This document shows positions 1 through 8,163 of a stretch of DNA of 64,000 nucleotides, piece after piece. Position 1 is the stretch's first letter. Each line of letters begins with the position of its first letter. The notes below the pieces were generated by a model, which saw nothing but the letters and a program-made list of their open reading frames with translations, was not told where the DNA came from and did no database searches. A program made the translations under genes and the position numbers. The stretch is from Bacillota bacterium (GTDB taxonomy: Bacteria; Bacillota; Clostridia; Monoglobales; Firm-18). The stretch lies in assembly GCA_023228885.1 (NCBI GenBank), contig JALOAJ010000001.1, positions 83,045 to 147,044 of the forward strand, given 5' to 3'.

Positions 1-2
1 AC

Positions 3-1727
3 GCAATTATGGTTGTGCGGCATGGCAATGCGGATTGGATAGCTGAAATAGGCATGGATGATATAGCTTTACGCCCCGGCGACCCCGAAGCCACCAAGCA
101 ATGGAACCCCTTTGACCTTCATTTTGACCGCATAATAACTTCAATAACGGGAAATCTCATAACGGTGGACGCTCCGATAGTAAACTCCATAGAAACCCTT
201 TGGGGAGGCGGCAGGATATACAGGTATTCGGATGAAAAGCGCATCAGTAATGCAGGTGTTGAAGACATTATGGCAGTGTCGGCATTTGATTCTTCCATAA
301 CAGCCGTTGAGGGAGGCGAAAGCTACTACTCGGACATGGAACATGCTTCGTGCATGGTGGAAATCACCAATGCAAAAAATATATGGGTAAAAAATTTAAA
401 ATCATATCATTTTTCTCAGCATTGTGTGCTGGTTGGCAGAGGCACAAAATGGGTAACGGTCGAAAAATGTGAAAATTATGAGATGGTTGGGATTATAGCC
501 GGCGGCACCCGCGATGTTTTTCCGCTTTTAGGACAGCTGGCTCTTGTTAAAGATTGCTATACCGAAGGGGCAAGGCATGCATATTATGTAAGCTCCAGAG
601 TGTGCGGACCCAATGTGTTTCTTGATTGTACATCCGAAAAGGAATACGGTGCAAGCGAGCCGCATCAACGCTGGTCCGTTGGGGGGTTGTATGACAATGT
701 TCGCTCCACAATATTAGTACAGGACAGGCAGTGGATGGGTAGCGGGCATGGATGGAGCGGAGCAAACTACTTGCTGTGGAACACCGTCGGCAATTTTTGT
801 GTGCAAAAACCGCCAACAGCGCAAAATTACGCCATAGGTTCAACGGGCGTTATGACAAATGGCTCTTTTCCCCCGCGAGCTGAAGGATACCTGGAAGTCG
901 GCCAATTTGTTGATATGCGCAGCATTTATCTTGAGCAGCTTTACGGACGCTTGGGCAGCCAGGCGATTGATGCGATAGGCGGCAATCGAGAAAGAGAGGA
1001 TAATTCGGTCAACTATGCTCTAAAAAAAGCAGTTTATACCCCGGGCGGCTCACTCAGTGCGTCCCCTCCACGAAACGCCGTTGACGGTGATAAAACAACC
1101 GTCTGGACATTGCGGGCGGACCAAGAGCTTGATGTTGTGCAGCTTACGATAGATTTAGGTAAAAGCATGCTGTTTAACAAGGTTGAAATAACCGCTCAGC
1201 GTTATTCATATAGAATTAGCAGCTACCTGCTTGAGTATTCAAGCGATGGCGTAAATTGGGATACCATGTATTTATCATCTTCTCCTTTAGCGAATGACGC
1301 AACCATAACCATTAGCCCGGTTGCGGCAAGGTATGTAAAGCTTCGAGCAACGGAAATTCAAAGCAGCCATACAGGAATTTCAGAAATCGAAATCTATTAC
1401 GACCGTGAGTTATTGCCTGCAACGGCTGCTGCTGAATTGTCACGGCTGAGTGTTGAAATAGGTCCAAAGGGGGGATATGAAATCCGCGCCTCAATATGGG
1501 GGAGTGGGCACGAGCCGGCAACTTTGAATATGTTCGCCGCCTTATATGACAAAAACAGCTTTAAACAAGCAATCTTTACGAGCGCGCTGTGCGATGACGA
1601 GCTAAACATTTTGGAACTTGATTTTCCTATAAGCTGCACAGACCGTTTTATTGTGTACATTTGGCATGAAATGTCGCCGATTGTTCACAAAGTGACATTT
1701 GGCGATGTGTCGTCAAAAGCGCGTTAG
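3..1727 (+). CDS. Beta-helix surface protein with discoidin (F5/8 type C) domain, 5' partial
   Basis: The frame is open to the left edge, so the N-terminus is missing; 574 residues are visible. The first ~330 residues have the short repeating V/I-rich turns of a right-handed beta-helix (pectate-lyase fold, similar to DUF4955 proteins). Residues ~335-465 look like a discoidin/F5/8 type C (CBM32-like) domain, with an ASPPRNAVDGD start, a central KTTVWT stretch and a closing YVKLRATE strand. The last ~100 residues resemble the C-terminal domain (LNMFAALYD) that also ends the protein at 20789, which supports a shared secreted system. The likely role is polysaccharide binding or lysis outside the cell. 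I see no catalytic residues that allow a substrate to be named. About 680 bp separate it from the next operon. Confidence 0.65.
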   Translation, partial: AIMVVRHGNADWIAEIGMDDIALRPGDPEATKQWNPFDLHFDRIITSITGNLITVDAPIVNSIETLWGGGRIYRYSDEKRISNAGVEDIMAVSAFDSSITAVEGGESYYSDMEHASCMVEITNAKNIWVKNLKSYHFSQHCVLVGRGTKWVTVEKCENYEMVGIIAGGTRDVFPLLGQLALVKDCYTEGARHAYYVSSRVCGPNVFLDCTSEKEYGASEPHQRWSVGGLYDNVRSTILVQDRQWMGSGHGWSGANYLLWNTVGNFCVQKPPTAQNYAIGSTGVMTNGSFPPRAEGYLEVGQFVDMRSIYLEQLYGRLGSQAIDAIGGNREREDNSVNYALKKAVYTPGGSLSASPPRNAVDGDKTTVWTLRADQELDVVQLTIDLGKSMLFNKVEITAQRYSYRISSYLLEYSSDGVNWDTMYLSSSPLANDATITISPVAARYVKLRATEIQSSHTGISEIEIYYDRELLPATAAAELSRLSVEIGPKGGYEIRASIWGSGHEPATLNMFAALYDKNSFKQAIFTSALCDDELNILELDFPISCTDRFIVYIWHEMSPIVHKVTFGDVSSKAR

Positions 1728-1903
1728 TAAATTCCGTATCATTGCCGATTTTGTTCCGCCAGCTCTGCAAATATTGCGGCTTTTATCGTTTTACATTTGC
1801 GTTGGTTGGTTTTGGATGCAGCCCATTTGTAATTGTTGAGTTTTAAATATCATTATCAAAATCATCCAAAGTTCCGGCGCATTGGAACATATAAATATTC
1901 GCA

Positions 1904-2143
1904 TTATCTATTATTACATTGGAAATCATTTCTTATGCAACCCTCTTTCTCATATTCAGACAGGCGCTCCCAAATGTCAATATGGGAAAAGGAAAAAAAG
2001 CTATTGTTTGTGTCGTTTGCATATGCCTCTTTTAAGCCTTGTGCCTCCGCTGCAAAAGAAATGCCATATTCATCAGGAACAATATAAGAAACACCTAACC
2101 CTGCCTTGCCTAAAGGCTTATACATATGTTTGATGATTATCAC
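1904..2143 (-). CDS. Possible small hypothetical protein or gene remnant
   Basis: A 79-codon minus-strand frame starting at a GTG (ATG alternative at 2125). Its composition is protein-like, with a mixed acidic/aromatic stretch such as FSFSHIDIWERLSEYEKEG, unlike the opposing plus-strand frames. I recognise no family. A weak AGGTG-like ribosome site precedes it. It stands alone between two divergent-looking gaps and may be the tail of a decayed gene. Confidence 0.25.
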   Translation of the reverse strand: MIIIKHMYKPLGKAGLGVSYIVPDEYGISFAAEAQGLKEAYANDTNNSFFSFSHIDIWERLSEYEKEGCIRNDFQCNNR

Positions 2144-2286
2144 CTGTTTATGGATTTATTTTATCACAAAATATTACATTTGTCTATTGTGGGTCTATCC
2201 AAACTTACATAAGCCATGGCGGGAAAACCAAAGATCTTTTCTACAAGTTGCTCTCGCATAAGCCGTATCAGCTTTCTGCTTTCCCA

Positions 2287-2343
2287 AAATTGTCCTCTAC
2301 CACAAATTGTCCCTTTTCATTGTTTAATCGTGTATGCTATAAT
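2287..2343 (+). promoter_or_regulatory. Promoter of the ABC/GH71 operon with tandem AAATTGTCC boxes
   Basis: An extended -10 element (TGC then TATAAT at 2338-2343) follows two direct AAATTGTCC repeats at 2287-2295 and 2304-2312, 17 bp apart. The -35 region (TTTTCA, 18 bp upstream) is weak, as expected for an activator-dependent promoter. The same pair of boxes occurs before the gene at 20789, with the first GTCC again 46 bp before the -10. Confidence 0.6.
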
Positions 2344-2403
2344 AAAAACTGTAAGAGATGTTTTTTATAAAGCATGAATGATGAGGGAAGGAAATAAAAT
2401 TAT

Positions 2404-3318
2404 ATGCGCAAGAACTTTGATGCAAATTTAAAAGAATTATTTAAAAACAGGTTGCTTTTATTAATGTTTGCCCCTGTATTTTTTTATTATGTGATTTTTA
2501 ATTACATACCCATGTTTGGATTGATTATAGCCTTTAAGGATTTTAGACCATACTTGGGGATTTTGGGGAGCCCATGGATTGGGTTCGACAATTTTCGGCA
2601 GTTTTTCAAAAGTTTTTATTTTTGGGCATTATTAAGGAACACATTTGTTCTAAATATTTACGATTTAATTTTTTATTTCCCGATGCCTATAATTTTGGCT
2701 TTATTGTTAAACGAAGTGAAAAGAAAACGATTTAAAACGATAATTCAAACGGTATCTTACATACCGCATTTTATATCTTTAGTAGTGATTGTGGGGCTTA
2801 TCTATGACTTTTTTTCAACAAACGGTATTATTAATCAGATTATTGGCTTTTTAGGAATAGAACCGCAAAGGTTTTTAAACACCAACAAATGGTATATACC
2901 GATGTTTGTTGGGTCTACCCTGTGGCAAAATGTGGGTTGGGGAACCATTATATACATATCCGCCTTAACCTCAATCGACCATGCTTTGTACGAGGCGGCT
3001 TATATTGACGGAGCGGGGAGTTTCAAGAAATTAATTTATATCACATTGCCGGGAATAGCGCCGACAATTATTATCCTTTTAATTTTGCGTATTGGTCATA
3101 TGATGAGCGTTGGCTTTGAAAAGGTGCTGCTGCTTCAAAATCCGGGCAACATTGAGGTTAGTGAAGTAATTAGTACATATGTTTACAGAAAAGGTTTAAT
3201 AGAAGCAAATTACAGTTTTGCGGCAGCCGTAGGTTTGTTTAACGGCATAATAAATTTTCTGTTGTTATACTTGGTTAACATGTTAAGCAGAAAATTCAGC
3301 GAAACAAGCCTTTGGTAG
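2404..3318 (+). CDS. Sugar ABC transporter permease, LplB-type
   Basis: 304 residues with about six hydrophobic segments. The binding-protein-dependent permease signature EAAYIDGAGSFKKLIYITLPG lies near residue 200 and would contact the ATPase. It matches the LplB/YteP family of carbohydrate importers, in which two different permeases pair with a lipoprotein and usually a shared ATPase (MsmX-like) encoded elsewhere; no ATPase gene is present here. The AGGGAAGG ribosome site sits ~10 bp before ATG. It is the first gene of the long operon and is followed after 10 bp by its partner permease. The likely substrate is an oligosaccharide released by the enzymes encoded downstream; this is inferred from context. 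Confidence 0.9.
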   Translation: MRKNFDANLKELFKNRLLLLMFAPVFFYYVIFNYIPMFGLIIAFKDFRPYLGILGSPWIGFDNFRQFFKSFYFWALLRNTFVLNIYDLIFYFPMPIILALLLNEVKRKRFKTIIQTVSYIPHFISLVVIVGLIYDFFSTNGIINQIIGFLGIEPQRFLNTNKWYIPMFVGSTLWQNVGWGTIIYISALTSIDHALYEAAYIDGAGSFKKLIYITLPGIAPTIIILLILRIGHMMSVGFEKVLLLQNPGNIEVSEVISTYVYRKGLIEANYSFAAAVGLFNGIINFLLLYLVNMLSRKFSETSLW

Positions 3319-3328
3319 GAGGGGAAAA

Positions 3329-4201
3329 ATGCAAAACTTTAAAAAGAGCATTGGTGAAAAAATATTTGGCGTATCAAATTACACTTTTTTGATACTGTTA
3401 TCCATTATTACAATTTATCCGTTTTATTATGTTTTATGCGCATCGTTAAGCGACTCTTACGCTGTGTTGGCAAAGGGCGGATTGATGTTGTATCCGGTAG
3501 GGTTTAATGTTGGGGCGTATGCTTTGGTTTTTCTTAATAATAACATCGTTGTAGGGTATGCAAACACATTGTTTTATGTGTTTGCGGGCGTTAGTTTAAA
3601 CATTATTTTAACGATGTTCGCCGCATATTGCCTTTCACGAAGGACAATGCCATTTAAAAGGTTTTTCATGCTTATGATTACATTTACCATGTATTTTAGC
3701 GGAGGGCTAATACCGAATTATTTGCTTGTAAAGAGCTTGGGGCTGCTAAACAGTAGGCTTGCTCTTATTTTACCCGGAGCCGTGGCAACATGGAATGTTA
3801 TTATTTTGCGAACATACATGCTGTCAATTCCAAACAGCATGGAAGAGGCAGCCCGGATTGACAGCGCTAATGATTTAAATATTTTATTTAGAATTATTGC
3901 ACCCATTTCAATACCGGCTATTGCGGTTAATATATTATTTTATGCGGTAGGGCATTGGAACTCCTGGTTTCCTGCAATGATTTACTTGCAGGATAAAAAT
4001 AAATTTCCGCTTCAGCTGTTTTTGCGCCAAATTTTGATACAAGCAGATGTTTCGGATATGGCGGATTATGCCACCGAACCGATTGCAGAAAACATTAAAT
4101 ATGCCACCATTATTGTATCGATTATTCCAATATTATTTGTGTTTCCGTTTTTGCAAAGATTCTTTGTAACTGGTATGATGGTGGGGGCGATTAAAGAATG
4201 A
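3329..4201 (+). CDS. Sugar ABC transporter permease, YtcP/LplC-type
   Basis: 290 residues and about six membrane segments, in the CUT1-like carbohydrate permease family. The cytoplasmic EAA loop is readable as MEEAARIDSANDLNILFRI near residue 180. It ends with the ITGMMVGAIKE-like tail usual for this family (here VTGMMVGAIKE). The ribosome site AGGAGGGG precedes the ATG. It forms the heterodimeric channel with the product of the preceding gene and receives substrate from the lipoprotein encoded 145 bp downstream. A perfect inverted repeat lies in that gap. Confidence 0.9.
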   Translation: MQNFKKSIGEKIFGVSNYTFLILLSIITIYPFYYVLCASLSDSYAVLAKGGLMLYPVGFNVGAYALVFLNNNIVVGYANTLFYVFAGVSLNIILTMFAAYCLSRRTMPFKRFFMLMITFTMYFSGGLIPNYLLVKSLGLLNSRLALILPGAVATWNVIILRTYMLSIPNSMEEAARIDSANDLNILFRIIAPISIPAIAVNILFYAVGHWNSWFPAMIYLQDKNKFPLQLFLRQILIQADVSDMADYATEPIAENIKYATIIVSIIPILFVFPFLQRFFVTGMMVGAIKE

Positions 4202-4218
4202 CCATATTAAAAGGATTT

Positions 4219-4255
4219 TTAGTTTGAAAAAATCTTTGATTTTATTTCAAACTAA
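4219..4255 (+). repeat. Inverted repeat between permease and binding-protein genes
   Basis: TTAGTTTGAAA (4219-4229) is repeated as TTTCAAACTAA (4245-4255), and inner AAATC/GATTT bases extend the stem. No T-run follows on the plus strand. It could be a weak terminator or an RNA-stabilising stem that sets the ratio of binding protein to permease. Confidence 0.5.
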
Positions 4256-4346
4256 TGTGCAAGTGTATATTTTTTGCGGAATAAAAAATAAATTGCATGT
4301 GCGATAAAATAAATTTATTTTGCACACGGCAGGAATGGAGCTTAAT

Positions 4347-5942
4347 ATGAAAAAATGCAAGGGTTTAGCAATTTTTATGATTATGTCAGTTTTAATTTTA
4401 TCGGGTTGCAGCAAGGAAACTACGGTTTCGGACAAACCAGCGTTTCACATTTGGGTTCCCCTGCACGCCAACCACTCGACAGCCGGGGTATCCTCATTTG
4501 GCGATGTTGAGGTTGTAAAGGAGCTTGAAAAAAGAACAGGCGTTAAAGTGGAATACACTACTGTACCGTATATAACGGCAGAGGACCAAAGAAATAAATT
4601 TAATTTGTTGCTTGCTTCAGGTAATTTACCGGAGGCGTTTTTATGGAATAACGATGGCAATACCATATCCCGCCTTGCCCAAACGGGGGTTATTGTTGAA
4701 CTTACCGACTTGGTTAACCAATTTGGAGATAACATAAAAAAAGAGCTTAATCAAATAGGGGATTTAAAAAAGCAAACGATAGATGACGCAGGCAAGCTAT
4801 GGAACATCCCGGCATATACGGCAAACCTTGAAATGGCGGGCGGTCTTTATGCAAGGCTTGTGATACGAAAAGATTGGCTTGATAATCTTGGGCTTGATAT
4901 GCCGAACACTTTAGATGAATGGTATACAGTTATGAAAGCGTTTAAAGAAAAAGACCCGAACCAAAACGGCAAAGCTGATGAGATACCTTATAGTTTAAGT
5001 AACGGCTCCTTTAACAATTATAGTTTGGCATTGCTGTTATTTAACCCTTTAGGCATAACAGGCGGGATTTATCAAGTGGATGGCGTTGCAAAATACGGTG
5101 TTTTAGACCCGCTGTATAAGCAGGGGCTGGAGTTTGGCAATAAATTATTTAAAGAAGGGTTAATCGATGCAGACTTTATGTCGCAAAGTGAAGCCCAGGT
5201 TGATAAAAAAATACTTAACAATCAAGTTGGCATTGCATTTGGAAAGCCCAATGTAAGGATTAGTAATTATAAAACCGCCATAAAAGACCTTGCGCCGGAA
5301 TATAATGCAAAGCTGCTTAATTTCCCCTTGTCATCCAACGGTGAAAGATACGCTTTCAACGAAATGTTTGCAAAGGTAAATCGAGGTATGGGGCTTTACA
5401 TTACCAGCAAAGCGAAAGACCCCAAGGCGATAATGGAGTGGATAAATTATCAATTTTCCGATGAAGGCGGGCGCTTAATGTATTACGGAATAGAGGGCGT
5501 GCATTATGACATGATTGACAATATGCCTGTTTATAAGGAAAAAGTAACTGACCCTAAAATTAAACCCACGCTTTTTGCTTCTTGCGTTTTCAACTGGCCA
5601 AGCAAGGATTTTGAATGGTCGTTGGATAAGATTCCGAATGAAATCCTTGCAAATTGGGATAATGACGCCGAGCTTGTTTCGGAGGCGGTAAGCATGCGTA
5701 AAGAAATGGATATAAGCAGAATTTGGCCGGCAAGCGTTTTTTATACCGAAGAAGAATTATCTGTGTTAAATTCTAAATCAACTGAAATAGGTCAACATTT
5801 AAACGAAATGTTTGCAAAGTTTATTACGGGTGAAGAAAGTTTTAATAAATATGACGACTTTATAGATAATTTATATCGCATGGGAATTGAAGAGGTTTTA
5901 TCATCGCACCAAGCAGCGCTTGACAGGTATAACAATAGGTAA
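4347..5942 (+). CDS. Extracellular solute-binding lipoprotein of sugar ABC transporter
   Basis: 531 residues from the ATG at 4347, chosen because GGAG at 4337-4340 is well spaced and the product then starts with a classic lipoprotein leader. That leader ends LILSGC, making Cys21 the lipidated residue. The mature part has the LplA/family 1 binding-protein pattern: an EKRTGVKVEY strand near residue 60, LVIRKDWLDNLGLDMPNTLDEWYTV near 170, and Asp/Asn calcium-like positions in KEKDPNQNGKADEIP near 200. It should capture an oligosaccharide at the membrane and deliver it to the two permeases upstream. Size is normal for the LplA group (~500-560). Confidence 0.9.
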   Translation: MKKCKGLAIFMIMSVLILSGCSKETTVSDKPAFHIWVPLHANHSTAGVSSFGDVEVVKELEKRTGVKVEYTTVPYITAEDQRNKFNLLLASGNLPEAFLWNNDGNTISRLAQTGVIVELTDLVNQFGDNIKKELNQIGDLKKQTIDDAGKLWNIPAYTANLEMAGGLYARLVIRKDWLDNLGLDMPNTLDEWYTVMKAFKEKDPNQNGKADEIPYSLSNGSFNNYSLALLLFNPLGITGGIYQVDGVAKYGVLDPLYKQGLEFGNKLFKEGLIDADFMSQSEAQVDKKILNNQVGIAFGKPNVRISNYKTAIKDLAPEYNAKLLNFPLSSNGERYAFNEMFAKVNRGMGLYITSKAKDPKAIMEWINYQFSDEGGRLMYYGIEGVHYDMIDNMPVYKEKVTDPKIKPTLFASCVFNWPSKDFEWSLDKIPNEILANWDNDAELVSEAVSMRKEMDISRIWPASVFYTEEELSVLNSKSTEIGQHLNEMFAKFITGEESFNKYDDFIDNLYRMGIEEVLSSHQAALDRYNNR

Positions 5943-5961
5943 TTTGATGGGAGATATGGGC

Positions 5962-8163
5962 ATGAAAATTAAAAAGTTATTGGCGTTTTTTGTGGCAGTT
6001 GCTTTGTTTGGAAGCTTGGCGGCAATGTCTGCCGACATAATGATATACTTGGATTGCGAGGATGCATGGCCATGGGATGGATGGAATACTTATGGACTGC
6101 AGTTTTCGGGTCAAACAATAGAGAAAAGTAGCAAAGATAAGTATAAAGGCGACTATTCACTGCATTTAAAAGACGAAAATGCTTTGGTAGGGTATTCACA
6201 GCTTAACAAGACTATACCGTTGTCTGATTTGAATAGGCAAAGCACACTTTTATTCAGCTTTGCCGCAAAGCGAGTAAGCGGCAGCGGGCATGCTATTTTG
6301 CGGTTTTTGAATGATTCAAACACCTTGGAGGGAATGCCAAACAGAATATATGTTACTGAAGATTATTGGAAAGTTTATTTAAAAACATTAGGTCCTGCGG
6401 GCAGCGGCTCGGATATAACTTTTCCGCCGCAAGCCACACAGATTCAAATTGTTTTTTATCCTGCCGAAACGGGCGAGGGGCAGACGGGAGAAATGTATGT
6501 TGATGACATTGTGCTGATTTCGGATACGGAAAACCCGCATTTTTCGGTAAATTCAAAAATAACATTAGACTTTGCAACGGAAACATCGTTAGCTGTAAGC
6601 TGGACGGAGGCGGACGATGATTTTAAGATTAGCCATTATATTGTAACAATTGATGAACAATCCACAGCAGTCTTAGGCAGCAGTTATGTTTTTAGCGGCC
6701 TATCCCCCAACACAGCCTATGAGATTGAAGTTGCGGCGGTTGATTATGCAGGTAATATTTCTGATAATACTTTAGCTTTAACCGCAAAAACTGTCGATCC
6801 GCTTGCCAAAGAAAAAATGATTTTGGCATTAAACGATGAGAATATTGAATTTGAAGCTTTTTGTGATTTGTTCAAAGAAACAAATACCGAAGCCAGAAGT
6901 ACACTGGTGTTGTTGGATATGAATTTTCTTACTTTTGATGACCTGAGCCCTGCCAAACAAGAAATGGTGTGTCGGGAATTATTCAATTTAAGACCCTTTA
7001 ACATAGATTCAATTAAAAGCGCTTTTGAAAGCAGTGTAATTATTACACAAATTAACACTTGCTCGGAAGCGGAATTTTCAAGCTTGCTGATACAATATGC
7101 CGAGAAAATAAGTTTACCTTTAACCGATAGTTATTACTTAAAAGTAAAAAGCATCAATAAGGAAGAATTGATTTATAATGACATTGCGGCGCACAGACCT
7201 TTTAGCGATTTGGAAATGATACCAAAACTATTCGAAAAAAGCTTGGCATTGGTAATAGTAAATAATTCGGAATTTGGAGAGATAGATAATATTTTAAAAA
7301 AGTATTATTCCTACTTTCAAATAGACCTAAGCCAATATAATACGCTAAAGGATGGAACAAGTATAAAGGCGGATTTGCTTAAAAGCTTAGCATATAAAAA
7401 CTTTGCATCACATGCAAAAGTAAAAGAGGCTTTTGAATCGGCGCTGAAAATTGCTTTAAAACCGACGAAGCAGGCGAGTGATACTAAAAGCGGAAAAAAC
7501 ACCGGCTCTTTTGGAACCGTTTTTTCTGTCAGCCCTTCCCCTTCCTTGGAAGGTCAGGAAAAGCCTGAGGATGAAGTTGGGGTGGATGATGCAAAAACCT
7601 TCGAGCCTAAAGAGCAAATGTTTAAGGATGTGCCTAAGGACTTTTGGGGGCATGAATATATTGAAAAGCTAACAGGTTTGGGAATTATCAGCGGTTACCC
7701 AAACGGGGAATTTCGTCCAAACAATGCTGTAACAAGAGAAGAGTTTGTAAAACAAATTGTTTGCGCACTATCGCTGCCTTACATGGAAAGTGATTTTACC
7801 GATGTTGATAATGGCGCATGGTATTACGACTACATAGGCGCCGCCAGCCATCTCGGAATTATCAAGGGCGTTGATAATAATCGCTTTGGTGTGGGCGAGC
7901 CTATTTCAAGGCAAGACGCGTCGGTGATAATTTATAGGGCTTTAATAAACCAAGGTGTTTTGGTAGAGTTAAAGGAAGATATTTCGTTTTCAGATAAAAA
8001 TTTAATTTCGCCATATGCGGAACATTCCATATCAACGCTTATTAAGCACGGTATTATAGAAAACCATGATGGTGAATTTCATCCTTTAAATGCTGCCAAC
8101 CGTGCAGAGGCTGCAAAACTTGTTTTTACTATGCTTGATATAGTAAGGGGGAGGCTTAATTGA
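5962..8163 (+). CDS. Secreted protein: carbohydrate-binding-like, fibronectin III and three C-terminal SLH domains
   Basis: 733 residues from the ATG at 5962 (GGGAG at 5949-5953). A typical signal peptide (MKIKKLLAFFVAVALFG) ends near MSA. Next comes a CenC-like jelly-roll (residues ~25-185), a fibronectin type III domain (~190-280, with LSPNTAYEIEVAAVDYAGN), and a helical region of unknown role (~285-520). The C-terminal ~200 residues carry three SLH repeats; readable cores are GLGIISGYPNGEFRPNNAVT, LGIIKGVDNNRFGVGEPISR and HGIIENHDGEFHPLNAANRA. SLH repeats bind pyruvylated secondary cell-wall polymer, so the protein should sit on the cell surface. No catalytic domain is evident; a binding or scaffold role is likely. 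Its stop overlaps the start of the next gene by 4 bp. Confidence 0.8.
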   Translation: MKIKKLLAFFVAVALFGSLAAMSADIMIYLDCEDAWPWDGWNTYGLQFSGQTIEKSSKDKYKGDYSLHLKDENALVGYSQLNKTIPLSDLNRQSTLLFSFAAKRVSGSGHAILRFLNDSNTLEGMPNRIYVTEDYWKVYLKTLGPAGSGSDITFPPQATQIQIVFYPAETGEGQTGEMYVDDIVLISDTENPHFSVNSKITLDFATETSLAVSWTEADDDFKISHYIVTIDEQSTAVLGSSYVFSGLSPNTAYEIEVAAVDYAGNISDNTLALTAKTVDPLAKEKMILALNDENIEFEAFCDLFKETNTEARSTLVLLDMNFLTFDDLSPAKQEMVCRELFNLRPFNIDSIKSAFESSVIITQINTCSEAEFSSLLIQYAEKISLPLTDSYYLKVKSINKEELIYNDIAAHRPFSDLEMIPKLFEKSLALVIVNNSEFGEIDNILKKYYSYFQIDLSQYNTLKDGTSIKADLLKSLAYKNFASHAKVKEAFESALKIALKPTKQASDTKSGKNTGSFGTVFSVSPSPSLEGQEKPEDEVGVDDAKTFEPKEQMFKDVPKDFWGHEYIEKLTGLGIISGYPNGEFRPNNAVTREEFVKQIVCALSLPYMESDFTDVDNGAWYYDYIGAASHLGIIKGVDNNRFGVGEPISRQDASVIIYRALINQGVLVELKEDISFSDKNLISPYAEHSISTLIKHGIIENHDGEFHPLNAANRAEAAKLVFTMLDIVRGRLN

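Larger units (their letters stand above)
1728..2403. other. Intergenic region upstream of the ABC operon
   Basis: This 676-bp gap holds only short overlapping reading frames on both strands, none with a good ribosome site. The one that reads most like protein is the minus-strand frame at 1904-2143. The right end carries the promoter of the ABC operon. I see no clear terminator for the upstream gene. Confidence 0.5.

Noticed and set aside
1728..2403. Insertion sequence remnant in the first gap
   Set aside because: No transposase motif, terminal inverted repeats or target duplication could be found.
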